Part shown: positions 32,195-40,326 of the stretch, piece after piece | How the letters are laid out: each line of letters begins with the position of its first letter | How positions within the stretch are numbered: position 1 is the first letter of the stretch | Source of the DNA: CAZUXE01 sp964624585 | Lineage (GTDB): Bacteria > Hydrothermota > Tepidihabitantia > B3-TA06 | DNA: 64,000 nt | Assembly: GCA_964624585.1 (NCBI GenBank) | Contig: CAZUXE010000003.1 | Span: forward strand, 1-64,000 | Reading direction: 5' to 3' | Notes under the pieces: generated by a model | What the model saw: only the letters and a program-made list of their open reading frames with translations | The model's database searches: none | What the model was told of the DNA's origin: nothing | Made by a program: the position numbers and the translations under genes

Positions 32195-34420
32195 TTGAGT
32201 AAAAAACCAGTAAAGATTCAATTTCCAATAAAAGGTATGACATGCGCCAATTGCTCTGCAACTGTTGAACGTTCTCTTAAGAAAAAAGTGCAGGGATTAA
32301 TTTCAGTAAACGTAAATTTGGCAACTGAAATTGCAACTGTTGAATTCAACCCGCATGAAACTAATTTGGATGAAATTGCAGGAATTGTAGAATGGGCAGG
32401 CTACCATGCTGTTCTGCCGGATAAAGCTGACGAGGAGGAAGCCGAACGAGCAAAAGAGCTTCAAAAAGAGCGCAGGGCGTTTTGGGTAGGTCTTGCCTTC
32501 ACACTTCCTCTCTTCGTTTTAAGCATGAGCCGGAATTTCGGCTTACTTGGAGAATGGTCTCAAGCCCCATGGGTAAACTGGTTATTTATGGCACTTGCAG
32601 CGCCCGTACAGTTCTACACCGGCCTAAAGTTCTATACCGGCGGATTCAAATCTCTTCGTTCAGGATCTGCAAACATGGACGTTCTTGTTGCCCTTGGGTC
32701 ATCAACCGCGTTTTTCTACTCCCTTGCAGTAATCCTCATACCGCTGTTCTCTAATGGAGAAGCCATAGGCAACCACGTTCACTTTGAAACCGCTGCAATG
32801 ATTATTACCCTTATCCGTTTGGGTAAAATGCTTGAAGCCGGAGCAAAAGGACAAACCTCAGCCGCCATTCGCAAGCTCATGAATTTAGCGCCCAAAACCG
32901 CACACCTTATTGATAAAAATGGAAAAGAAATCGATGTTCCTGTTAGTCGACTGCAAACAGGCAATGTGCTTATAGTTAAACCTGGGGAAAGCATTCCGGT
33001 AGATGGAATTGTAATAGAGGGCGTATCGGCAATTGACGAAAGTATGCTTACCGGCGAGTCTCTTCCGGTGGATAAAAATAAAGGCGACAAGGTATTTGGC
33101 GCTACCTTAAACCAACAGGGTATGTTAAAAATACAGGCAACAGGTGTTGGTGCAGATACCGCTTTAGCAAAAATTGTAAGATTGGTAAAAGAAACTCAAG
33201 GCTCTAAGGCTCCCATTCAAAGATTAGCCGATAAGGTTGCCGCTGTATTTGTTCCGGTAATTATAGCAATAGCGGTATTGACATTCGTTTTATGGTGGAG
33301 CCTTGGCGGCAACTTCGTTCCGGCAATGCTACGTTCAGTTGCAGTTCTTGTAATAGCTTGTCCCTGCGCTCTGGGTTTAGCTACTCCTACAGCCATCATG
33401 GTTGGAACCGGCAGAGGCGCAAGAATGGGTATACTGTTCAAATCGGCTCAAGCTTTGGAAACCGCTCATAGGCTGAAGGTAGTAGTTTTCGATAAAACAG
33501 GTACCATAACAGAGGGAAAGCCGCGCTTGACTGACAAGCTGTCGCTGGATAATTCCAAGGAGTGGTTTACGCTTGCAGCTTCAGCAGAGCAAGGCTCTGA
33601 ACACCCAATTGCTCAGGCAATTGTGACCGGAGCGCTTGCCGAAAACGTAAACTTGCAAACCATTGAAAGCTTTAAGGCAATATCCGGTTTCGGTGTTGAG
33701 GCAAGAGTCAAAGGAAAACGCCTAAAGCTGGGCAAACCAAGCTGGTTCAAGTTAAACGCTGAAGTCAGTGAAAAACTAGACACATTGGCCGCGCAAGGCA
33801 AAACCGTGATAGCCGTCGAGATTGATGGAAAGATTGTAGGATTACTGGCAGTAGCTGATAATGAAAAGCCCTCTTCACATCAAGCGATAGCAAAACTAAA
33901 ACAACTTGGTCTGCAAACGGTTATGCTAACCGGAGATAATCAACAGGTTGCACGTGCAATTGCTGCAAAAGTCGGAATTGACAAGGTGGTTGCCGAAACC
34001 CTTCCTGATGAAAAAGAAGCCATCCTCAAACAATATCAAAAGGATGGAATAAAGGTAGGCATGGTTGGCGACGGCATAAATGACGCACCGGCTCTAGCAA
34101 GAGCGGATGTAGGAATAGCAATTGGGACAGGCACCGATATCGCAATGGAAACATCGGATATTACCTTAATCAAAGGAGACCTAAGAGATGTAGCGAAAGC
34201 AATAAGCCTATCCAGAGCAACCATGAGTATAATTAAGCAAAACCTTTTTTGGGCATTTGCATATAACACCGCTCTAGTCCCACTAGCAGCAGGCGCGTTC
34301 GCCGCTATAGGACTTCTGCCAGGCTTCATCCTCCACCCCATGCTGGCTGCAGGTGCAATGGCCTTCTCATCCGTAACCGTAGTTCTCAATAGCTTGAGGT
34401 TATCAAGGAAAAGCTTATGA
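32195..34420 (+). CDS. copA: Copper-translocating P1B-type ATPase
   Basis: This 741-residue P1B-1 ATPase has one N-terminal HMA domain with the metal motif GMTCANC (Cys17, Cys20) and eight predicted membrane helices. CPC at 389-391 is the membrane metal site. DKTGT gives phospho-acceptor Asp433, SEHPIAQAI is the nucleotide-domain HP motif, and GDGIND begins at Gly625. These features indicate Cu(I) export. The start is TTG 32195 with GAAGGAAGAAGG just upstream; no ATG fits. It follows the two HMA proteins, forming a copper-handling operon. Confidence 0.95.
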   Translation: MSKKPVKIQFPIKGMTCANCSATVERSLKKKVQGLISVNVNLATEIATVEFNPHETNLDEIAGIVEWAGYHAVLPDKADEEEAERAKELQKERRAFWVGLAFTLPLFVLSMSRNFGLLGEWSQAPWVNWLFMALAAPVQFYTGLKFYTGGFKSLRSGSANMDVLVALGSSTAFFYSLAVILIPLFSNGEAIGNHVHFETAAMIITLIRLGKMLEAGAKGQTSAAIRKLMNLAPKTAHLIDKNGKEIDVPVSRLQTGNVLIVKPGESIPVDGIVIEGVSAIDESMLTGESLPVDKNKGDKVFGATLNQQGMLKIQATGVGADTALAKIVRLVKETQGSKAPIQRLADKVAAVFVPVIIAIAVLTFVLWWSLGGNFVPAMLRSVAVLVIACPCALGLATPTAIMVGTGRGARMGILFKSAQALETAHRLKVVVFDKTGTITEGKPRLTDKLSLDNSKEWFTLAASAEQGSEHPIAQAIVTGALAENVNLQTIESFKAISGFGVEARVKGKRLKLGKPSWFKLNAEVSEKLDTLAAQGKTVIAVEIDGKIVGLLAVADNEKPSSHQAIAKLKQLGLQTVMLTGDNQQVARAIAAKVGIDKVVAETLPDEKEAILKQYQKDGIKVGMVGDGINDAPALARADVGIAIGTGTDIAMETSDITLIKGDLRDVAKAISLSRATMSIIKQNLFWAFAYNTALVPLAAGAFAAIGLLPGFILHPMLAAGAMAFSSVTVVLNSLRLSRKSL

Positions 34421-34450
34421 TAAAATCTTGCTTTTTAGCAGAGACAAAAA

Positions 34451-34478
34451 TAGGCATTCGACATAGTATGCCTCCTAC
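34451..34478 (-). repeat. REP-like palindromic element beside the RAYT fusion
   Basis: Read on the minus strand, the element begins GTAGG and continues AGGCAT ... ATGCCT, a six-base stem with a ten-base loop. A GTAG-type head followed by a palindrome is the signature of REP sequences mobilised by RAYT transposases. It lies 15 bases before the RAYT-derived gene. Only one clear copy is seen here. Confidence 0.45.
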
Positions 34479-34492
34479 AATTCAAAAGGAAT

Positions 34493-35386
34493 ATGAAAAT
34501 GAAACAATTTAATCCAGACCTTCGCCATCGGGAATCGCTAAGGTTGAAGGATTACACCGGAGATGGAATGTACTACGCGACTGTTTGCACGCACAACAAA
34601 AGATACGTATTTGACAAAGTAATTGATGAGCAGATACATCTTTCGGCAATAGAAGAAATTGTCAACAAGCGCTGGAACAGAATTCCAATACATCATGACC
34701 ACACAAGCTTAAACCAGTTCGTGGTAATGCCCAACTACGTACATGGAATACTTACGGCAACTTTATGGAAAGGTAACTATTACGAACACATCATTCGCAA
34801 TGAACGCGAACTGAACCTTATACCTGAATACATCGTTGGCAATCCGCTGCAATGGAAGCTTGAGCGCGAAAATCCCGCATTCAACGCCAAAGCCGATGGC
34901 GAGGGAAGCACGGAAACCTTAAACACACAGGCACGACATACCATACCTCTAAAAAGAAACTGCAAAAAAATCAGGGTACTTTTTCTGTGCCTAGCCAACT
35001 CCTGCCGTTCACAGATGGCTGAAGGTTTGTTAAGACATATTGACCCAGACAGCTTTGAGGTTCGCTCAGCCGGAACAGCGCCCTCCCATGTTCACCCCAA
35101 AGCAATTGATGCAATGGCCGAACTGGGCATAGACATCTCATCTCAACGTTCAAAACACACAAGGGAGTTCTCGGGCGAACGTTTCAATTATGTCATCAGT
35201 TTATGCGGCGAAGACAACTGTCCTGCGTTTCTTGGAGAATTTGGAAAAAGCCTACACTGGCCTTTTCCTGATCCGGTAAGTGCAGCAGGAAACAACCCTG
35301 ATGCTCTGGCAGGCTTCCGCAAAGTACGCGACGATATTAAAAATAAACTAAGGGAGTTTGCAAAAAACCCGGCCTCTTTTTCCTAA
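34493..35386 (+). CDS. Degenerate REP-associated transposase fused to arsenate reductase
   Basis: Residues 1-135 derive from a RAYT (Y1 HUH) transposase: RHRESLRLKDYTGDGMYYAT, VVMPNYVHGIL, WKGNYYEHIIRNERELN, EYIVGNPLQWKLERENP. The HUH motif is damaged (YVH instead of HVH), and the usual 60-70 residues between VHGI and WxxNYYEH are missing. Residues about 160-297 are a complete thioredoxin-type ArsC: P-loop CLANSCR (CX5R), SAGTAPSHVHPKAIDAM, the second cysteine pair in SLCGEDNCPAF, and the WPFPDP loop. No stop or good internal start separates them, so ArsC must be translated from the transposase start (AAAGGA, ATG 34493). It follows copA. Arsenate reduction is plausible; transposition is not. 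Confidence 0.82.
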   Translation: MKMKQFNPDLRHRESLRLKDYTGDGMYYATVCTHNKRYVFDKVIDEQIHLSAIEEIVNKRWNRIPIHHDHTSLNQFVVMPNYVHGILTATLWKGNYYEHIIRNERELNLIPEYIVGNPLQWKLERENPAFNAKADGEGSTETLNTQARHTIPLKRNCKKIRVLFLCLANSCRSQMAEGLLRHIDPDSFEVRSAGTAPSHVHPKAIDAMAELGIDISSQRSKHTREFSGERFNYVISLCGEDNCPAFLGEFGKSLHWPFPDPVSAAGNNPDALAGFRKVRDDIKNKLREFAKNPASFS

Positions 35387-35396
35387 TCCAATTGCA

Positions 35397-35774
35397 CTAA
35401 TGATGATGCCCGCAGTCGGGTGTATCACAAGGTTTTAGAGTGCCTTGCGAATATGCCTTAACTGCTTCGGCTGCATCACTTATATCGGTAAAAACAGGCT
35501 TAATACCAACTTGCTCAAAATAGCTACGCGCACGCTGCCCCATTCCACCGGCAATAATCACTTCGCAATCACCAATTGCAGCCTTGAATCTATCATGATG
35601 ACCAGCGTCATGATGATGATGCTCCGACTCATGACGACCGTGTACGGAATTACTATCAACTATCTGTTTTGAAGCAATTTCGCCATTTTCAACCTCAAAT
35701 ATGGCAAAATTCCGCGCTCTGCCAAAATGGGAGGCTATGTTTATTCCATCATTTGTAGGTACAGCTATTTTCAT
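35397..35774 (-). CDS. NifX/NifB-associated (dinitrogenase iron-molybdenum cofactor type) protein
   Basis: This 125-residue protein starts with MKIAVPTNDGINIASHFGRA, the family signature, and contains VIIAGGMGQRARSYFEQ. It is rich in histidines in the middle (ESEHHHHDAGHH) and at the end (CDTPDCGHHH), which suggests iron or other metal binding. In anaerobes these proteins accompany Fe-S assembly and DUF134/DUF5320 genes without nitrogenase, as here. AAGGAG is the ribosome site. Confidence 0.85.
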   Translation of the reverse strand: MKIAVPTNDGINIASHFGRARNFAIFEVENGEIASKQIVDSNSVHGRHESEHHHHDAGHHDRFKAAIGDCEVIIAGGMGQRARSYFEQVGIKPVFTDISDAAEAVKAYSQGTLKPCDTPDCGHHH

Positions 35775-35873
35775 AAGATACTTCTCCTTGAATTATAAAT
35801 AACAAGTCTTGTTTGTGTTTTTGCAGATAAGCATTAGCTTAAGCATTATCTCCAATAATATTTGGAGAAAAAT

Positions 35874-36296
35874 CTAAATCAATTTCCTTTTTTTACGAAT
35901 TAACTCTGCGAGAGCTTTATGCAAAGAACTGGCAGCCAATACAGCGCAATGTTCATGCTCTTGTGTAAGACCGCCAAGAAAATCTTTAATTAGCGAAGCG
36001 CTAATCCCTGCTGCGTCCTCAATAGTTTTACCTTCGGCAAGAACACTCATAGCGCTGCCACATGCCAGAGTTCCTTCACAACCCTCGGCCAGGAAACGAA
36101 GTTCCTGAATCTTGCCGTCTTTTTCCTTAAGCGAAAGTTGAATGCTATCACCACACGTACCGGTAAGGCATATATCAACATCGGCATCTGCAACTATTCC
36201 AACCTTACGCGGTTCATAGGCATGGTCAAGAAAGGTATCGGAATGTTTGCCAAAAAGTCGTTTCCAGACATCTGCCCCCGAGGCATCTGCAAGCAT
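35874..36296 (-). CDS. IscU/NifU-like iron-sulfur cluster scaffold
   Basis: This 140-residue protein has the scaffold-fold cysteines in LTGTCGDSIQL, EGCEGTLACGSAM and EHCAVLA, with an altered spacing relative to classical IscU. The related NifU-N-like proteins of anaerobes share this pattern. It probably holds or transfers Fe-S clusters. It lies between DUF5320 (46 bases) and NifX (99 bases) on one strand. AAGG precedes the ATG. Confidence 0.75.
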   Translation of the reverse strand: MLADASGADVWKRLFGKHSDTFLDHAYEPRKVGIVADADVDICLTGTCGDSIQLSLKEKDGKIQELRFLAEGCEGTLACGSAMSVLAEGKTIEDAAGISASLIKDFLGGLTQEHEHCAVLAASSLHKALAELIRKKRKLI

Positions 36297-36342
36297 AAGT
36301 TTTCCTTAATTAAGATAGGGGGAGATAGTCTCCCCCTGTTAT

Positions 36343-36693
36343 TCAGTTGACCTTCTTTGAATTTTCAAGCTCGGCAACACGCTCACGCATCACCTTTATA
36401 TTGTCTTCTGCACGCTTAAGTTCATCGCGTAGCATAATGAGTTCGTCTGACGATGAAAGTTCACGTACAGAATAACGGTGAGGTTGATAATTGAAACGGC
36501 CATGAGCGTGCCAATGGCTCCTACCTAGGCCCTTAGCCCAACCTCTACCTTGAGCAGCGCCCCTGCCCAGTCCAGCGCCACGAAAGCCTCTTGAACTCTC
36601 ATAACCTGGAGCGTCTGAGCCGCTGCAAAAACCCGCTCTTCTACCGGTCATAGGGCCGCCACCTGCAGGTCCTCTTTTGTTTCCGCCTGGCAT
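36343..36693 (-). CDS. DUF5320 family protein
   Basis: This 116-residue protein begins with MPGGNKRGPAGGGPMTGRRA, the glycine/arginine-rich DUF5320 signature. It continues as a low-complexity Gly/Arg/His segment and ends in a coiled coil (ELIMLRDELKRAEDNIKVM, RERVAELE). The function is unknown; genes of this type regularly sit next to NifX and DUF134 in anaerobes. AGGAGG precedes the ATG. Confidence 0.82.
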   Translation of the reverse strand: MPGGNKRGPAGGGPMTGRRAGFCSGSDAPGYESSRGFRGAGLGRGAAQGRGWAKGLGRSHWHAHGRFNYQPHRYSVRELSSSDELIMLRDELKRAEDNIKVMRERVAELENSKKVN

Positions 36694-36894
36694 TACTGCC
36701 TCCTTTTTTTCATTTTATATTTACTTCAAGTAATTTCTTAAAAAAACCTTTGCCTGTTTTTTTATTTCAGGCAAGGCCGTATTTGCAAATTGTCTTTAGT
36801 TTTTACTTAAGAAAAGGCCTAAACCTTCATGCTAAGTTTTTGTAATTTAAGGTTGACAATCTGTTAAACCTAAAATATCCATGCGTCATTAAGG

Positions 36895-36920
36895 CTGGCG
36901 AGGCAAGACTGCCCCGCCAG
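36895..36920 (-). terminator. Hairpin after DUF134 gene
   Basis: CTGGCG and GGCA (36895-36905) pair with TGCC and CGCCAG (36910-36920). It lies 41 bases past the DUF134 stop. No clear T-run follows. Confidence 0.4.
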
Positions 36921-36960
36921 TCGTTCTGCTCGCTGTTAGGTTTGTGTACAATATCCATAA

Positions 36961-37317
36961 CTAATTACTTCTATCCCATCCATGCCTACCGCCGTTCTTC
37001 CAGAAACGACACATAGGCCTATTATCGGCAATCATGTAATTGCCGCCCTCAATTAAAATTCCCTTACCGTTAATCAAAGCGTTAGCTATCTTTTGACGCG
37101 CAGTAGCCAGAATTCTGCCAAAAGTAGCTCTAGACACACCCATCATTTGCGCCGCTTCTTCGTGGTATAAACCTTCTAAGTCACCCAAGCGTAGCGCTTC
37201 TAACTCGTCGTGAGATAAATTTACACGCTCCAACTCACGCATTGGGATACCCTTAGGGCCAAAGAAACCCGTCCCAAATTCCGAAACTATCCTTCGGCAC
37301 TTACGTGGTCTGGGCAT
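36961..37317 (-). CDS. DUF134 family transcriptional regulator
   Basis: This 118-residue protein starts MPRPRKCRRI and contains a sigma-region-4-like helix-turn-helix (LSHDELEALRLGDLEGLYHE, then EAAQMMGVSRATFGRILATA), the hallmark of DUF134. The C-terminus is shorter than in some relatives. The promoter region carries a perfect 14-bp palindrome at the transcription start, consistent with autorepression. It sits upstream of DUF5320, the IscU-like scaffold and NifX and divergently from a ferritin-like gene, so it may control iron or Fe-S genes. Confidence 0.85.
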   Translation of the reverse strand: MPRPRKCRRIVSEFGTGFFGPKGIPMRELERVNLSHDELEALRLGDLEGLYHEEAAQMMGVSRATFGRILATARQKIANALINGKGILIEGGNYMIADNRPMCRFWKNGGRHGWDRSN

Positions 37318-37336
37318 CTTGCCCCCCTATACGTTT

Positions 37337-37377
37337 TGAGCATATGCTCATTATAGAACTTCTTCAAGCGCTGTCAA
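37337..37377 (-). promoter_or_regulatory. DUF134 promoter with overlapping palindromic operator
   Basis: TTGACA (37377-37372), 16 bases, TATAAT (37355-37350) form a full-consensus promoter on the minus strand. TGAGCATATGCTCA (37337-37350), a perfect 14-bp palindrome, spans the predicted start near 37343. A protein bound there would block transcription. Confidence 0.8.
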
Positions 37378-37424
37378 GCATATTTGCAAGCAATAAGTAA
37401 TATCTTCAATAATTAAACTTGTCT

Positions 37425-37447
37425 TATTCTAAATATGGAATAGAATA
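37425..37447. promoter_or_regulatory. Inverted repeat upstream of the ferritin-like gene
   Basis: TATTCTA (37425-37431) and TAGAATA (37441-37447) are perfect arms nine bases apart, 22 bases before the start codon. It resembles AT-rich Fur/PerR-type operators in form, but the match is not specific. Confidence 0.4.
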
Positions 37448-37469
37448 CATTGATAGACAAGGAGATAAA

Positions 37470-37982
37470 ATGACTGTAGAAGAAGCTATTAAAACTGCTA
37501 TCAATTACGAAACCAAGGTACGTGATATCTACCTTGAAGCCGTAGAAAAAGCCACTGATGATAAAGGCAAACGAATATTTAAGCTTTTAGCTTCAGAGGA
37601 ACAGCAGCACCTTGATTATTTATACGCAAAACTGGCCAAGCTTCAAGCCTCAGGTAAGCTAACGGTAGATAGCCTGCACACGGCCCTACCCGCCAAGGAA
37701 AAAATACTCCAGGGAGCAAAAGATATGCAGAGTGAAATGAGTCCAGTAGACTACGGAGTAGAAATAACTATGCTTGAAAAAGCGCTGGAGGCTGAGAAAG
37801 TTACCTCCGAATTCTATAAAAAAATGGTTGCAGAACTTCCAGGAGACTCCCAAAAGATGTTTGCCCAATTTTTAAGGATAGAGGAAGGACACCTCGCTTT
37901 AGTGCAAGCTGAATTGGATTCGGTATCGGAATCCGGATTCTGGTTTGGCATGAAGGAATTTGACTTCTACGGCGGAGATTGA
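37470..37982 (+). CDS. Ferritin-like/rubrerythrin-type diiron protein
   Basis: This 170-residue four-helix protein has two ExxH pairs (SEEQQHLDYLYAKL and IEEGHLALVQAE) and helix glutamates in NYETKVRDIYLEA and EAEKVTSEFYKK, the pattern of a diiron site. There is no rubredoxin domain. Such proteins scavenge peroxide or store iron. GGAGAT before ATG 37470 overrides a longer frame from TTG 37419, since that start lies upstream of the palindromic region. It is divergent from the DUF134 regulator. Confidence 0.8.
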   Translation: MTVEEAIKTAINYETKVRDIYLEAVEKATDDKGKRIFKLLASEEQQHLDYLYAKLAKLQASGKLTVDSLHTALPAKEKILQGAKDMQSEMSPVDYGVEITMLEKALEAEKVTSEFYKKMVAELPGDSQKMFAQFLRIEEGHLALVQAELDSVSESGFWFGMKEFDFYGGD

Positions 37983-38364
37983 GTTTCATACATACCTTTC
38001 CTCTTCCAATCTTTTTTAAGCTCAAAGCGAAATTGTAAATCGCAAAGCTAACTTAAATTGACAACATCTTAATAAACCGTGTCGACGAAGTTTCGAAATC
38101 CAAAGCATATTGATGAAGTTTTACACAACAGGCCTGGAACAACAGCACTAGCTAATTCTTAAACCTAAGCAAAGGCTTTACTCGCTAACCGTTTTTTGTA
38201 ATTCACAAAGCTAGGATCTCAAAGTTCAGCTTAAAGCTTCTAGACCCAAAATTGAATATCCGAGCAACTTTCAAACAACTTAATCGTCTTTTCCCATAAG
38301 CGCTACGCGGGTTATACCATATATCATACCGCTGCACTACTGCTTGCTAACCTGCCCAAAGGGC
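37983..38364. other. Intergenic region before tRNA-Gly
   Basis: No gene is seen. A TTGACA at 38059-38064 has no acceptable -10 partner. Confidence 0.4.
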
Positions 38365-38392
38365 TTGACACCTTCCATAACTGCCTTATACT
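38365..38392 (+). promoter_or_regulatory. Promoter of tRNA-Gly
   Basis: TTGACA at 38365-38370, 16 bases, TATACT at 38387-38392. The start near 38399 leaves an 18-base 5' trailer before the mature tRNA. Confidence 0.85.
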
Positions 38393-38416
38393 ATCTTAAG
38401 AGTGGCAAGCGGCAAT

Positions 38417-38489
38417 GCGGATGTAGCTCAGTTGGTAGAGCACAGGCTTCCCAAGCCTGTGGCCGCGGGTTCGAATCCCGTCGTCCGCT
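38417..38489 (+). tRNA. tRNA-Gly (CCC)
   Basis: Acceptor GCGGATG pairs with CGTCCGC. The anticodon arm CAGGC-TTCCCAA-GCCTG gives anticodon CCC, and the T-arm GCGGGTTCGAATCCCGT is standard. Discriminator T is at 38489 and CCA is not encoded. Confidence 0.95.
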
Positions 38490-38541
38490 TGCAATTATTA
38501 TGAAATAGATATTTGTTAATGTGTTAGCTATTGGAGGCTGA

Positions 38542-39306
38542 ATGGCTCATTTTGTTTTAACATTCCTTTTTGCGATTACAAGCGCTGAAGGAATAAGCGT
38601 GGATTGGAGCGAGCAGGCAATACATTTTTACGGACCTGTAGACATTGCTTTAGATACCGCCTACACTAATGAGCTTAACTCAAAGCTAAACCGACTATTT
38701 GCGGCTATACCTCTAGATGCTAATCGTACCCTTGCCGACGCTGTATCCTCTTCACGGAACGCACAAGAATATTTTCGTTCAACAATATCTTTCCCCCAGG
38801 TTGTCTCAACCCGTTACTCTACATCAGGAGAAGTTCAAAATGAGTATGTAATTCCGCTTACAGGCCCCTTTATTGAAGACTTCATTCCTAGCTCACAATA
38901 CACACCTAAATCAACGGAAGAAAAATCCTACGAACCTGATACCTCTTCAACTCTACCGGCTATACCGGTTACCGGCTTCATAATAGACGCCCGCGGCACC
39001 GGATTTAGCCCCAGCATATTTCCACGACTTATGGACTCTGAAGGCAATGTAATTCTTGATGCAGGGACTATTGACCGCAACTTGCTTTTGGAAAAAGGCT
39101 ATATACATTACGCTTACTCATCACGTGCAGCGCTTCAGTCGCGAGAATTGGGTCTTAACCCTCTTCGTATAATTGCCGAACGAGCAACCGGTAATAATCA
39201 ATGCGATCTGGTTATCCCTTCCGCCGACGTTGAACGCATCAGTGAATCACCGCTGAATCAGCGTTTGCTATCCGAATGCAGGGTTATTATTGTCATTGAT
39301 AAATAA
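38542..39306 (+). CDS. Conserved secreted protein of unknown function
   Basis: This 254-residue protein has a short signal peptide (about residues 1-16, MAHFVLTFLFAITSAEG). The C-terminal region (TGFIIDARGTGFSPSIFPRL, then LGLNPLRIIAERATG) resembles a domain found in LPP20/FlgP-like envelope proteins, which is only a suggestion. GGAGG before the ATG is the ribosome site. It begins 52 bases after tRNA-Gly and may be cotranscribed with it. Confidence 0.65.
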   Translation: MAHFVLTFLFAITSAEGISVDWSEQAIHFYGPVDIALDTAYTNELNSKLNRLFAAIPLDANRTLADAVSSSRNAQEYFRSTISFPQVVSTRYSTSGEVQNEYVIPLTGPFIEDFIPSSQYTPKSTEEKSYEPDTSSTLPAIPVTGFIIDARGTGFSPSIFPRLMDSEGNVILDAGTIDRNLLLEKGYIHYAYSSRAALQSRELGLNPLRIIAERATGNNQCDLVIPSADVERISESPLNQRLLSECRVIIVIDK

Positions 39307-39813
39307 TATCCTTCAGCCTAAATTTTATCCTATCGATTAATTGAAAGCGGAAGCTTATGGGAGCCTGGGAGACACTAGCCTAGTTTATCTGATGGATAGG
39401 ATAACTCGTTGAACTCCAACTAACTGCCGCTACTTTTTCCTAAATAAAATAACAATCCAGCTAACAAAATATTTACACCCCATAGAAAAAAATATCACCA
39501 ACCCTAGAAGCTAGAATTTTGTCTTAGGTTGAACCTATCTTAAAAGACCCAATCTAGGTTAGGTTATTCAATTCAAATTTAATTATTGAGGAAATAACTT
39601 ATAGGCCTAACAAATAACAAGTAAGGTATTCAGAAATTATAATGCTATCTCAAATATCAATTAAACCAAGCTATCATCTAAAAATTTGAAAGCTTTAATA
39701 CCTAGTACAGCTAACTTTTCAAACAGATTGAAGAATTTAAGGTGTCAGTCAGAACTATACCTTATTTTAGGTACTTAAGGATTTTTAAGGAAAAACTTGC
39801 AATGCGGGCGGGG
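39307..39813. other. AT-rich intergenic region with long-range inverted repeat
   Basis: TTATCCTATC (39325-39334) and GATAGGATAA (39395-39404) are perfect 10-base arms 60 bases apart. No gene or promoter is seen. Confidence 0.4.
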
Positions 39814-40041
39814 TTAAGATTTTTCTTTCTTCTCCCCAACGCTTACTTCATTATTAGACTTACGCTTATAATCGGTTTCATAGAATCCGCTTCCCTTAAA
39901 TATAATACCTGTTCCATTACCCAATAAACGTTGCAACTTCGCGCCGCACTTAGGGCATTTACGAAGCGGTTTGGCAGTCATCGATTGAAATTCTTCAAAC
40001 CGATATCCACATTCTGTACATTCATATTCATATGTAGGCAT
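39814..40041 (-). CDS. FmdB-type zinc ribbon protein
   Basis: This 75-residue protein begins MPTYEYECTECGYRFEEFQS and has the second knuckle KCPKCG, the FmdB/CxxC-CxxC zinc ribbon, followed by the family tail GTGIIFKGSGFYETDYKR. It is a small putative regulator or RNA/protein adaptor of unknown target. The ATG is eight bases past a perfect -10 box and lacks a ribosome site, so the mRNA should be leaderless. Confidence 0.9.
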   Translation of the reverse strand: MPTYEYECTECGYRFEEFQSMTAKPLRKCPKCGAKLQRLLGNGTGIIFKGSGFYETDYKRKSNNEVSVGEKKEKS

Positions 40042-40048
40042 AGCGTGA

Positions 40049-40076
40049 ATTATAGGTTCTTAAAGCTTAGTGTCAA
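40049..40076 (-). promoter_or_regulatory. Promoter of fmdB-type gene (leaderless)
   Basis: TTGACA (40076-40071), 16 bases, TATAAT (40054-40049); both boxes are full consensus. Confidence 0.85.
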
Positions 40077-40161
40077 GCTTAGAGGAACTAAGAAACGTAA
40101 TTTTGGAACTTATGATAGACGTCTAACAATGAATCCAAAACAATTTTGCTAAAAATCCAAA

Positions 40162-40261
40162 NNNNNNNNNNNNNNNNNNNNNNNNNNNNNNNNNNNNNNN
40201 NNNNNNNNNNNNNNNNNNNNNNNNNNNNNNNNNNNNNNNNNNNNNNNNNNNNNNNNNNNNN
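40162..40261. other. Assembly gap (100 N)
   Basis: Exactly 100 N, directly beyond the terminator of the four-gene array. Confidence 0.99.
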
Positions 40262-40295
40262 AAAAATTAGAGAGGCAAATAACTTGCCTCTCTAA
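40262..40295 (-). terminator. Terminator of the four-paralogue operon
   Basis: A perfect 12-bp stem (TTAGAGAGGCAA with TTGCCTCTCTAA) is followed on the minus strand by five T up to the gap edge. It closes the operon that starts near 42460. Confidence 0.85.
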
Positions 40296-40326
40296 AAGAT
40301 TTACTAACGCTATCTGACTGCTTAGC

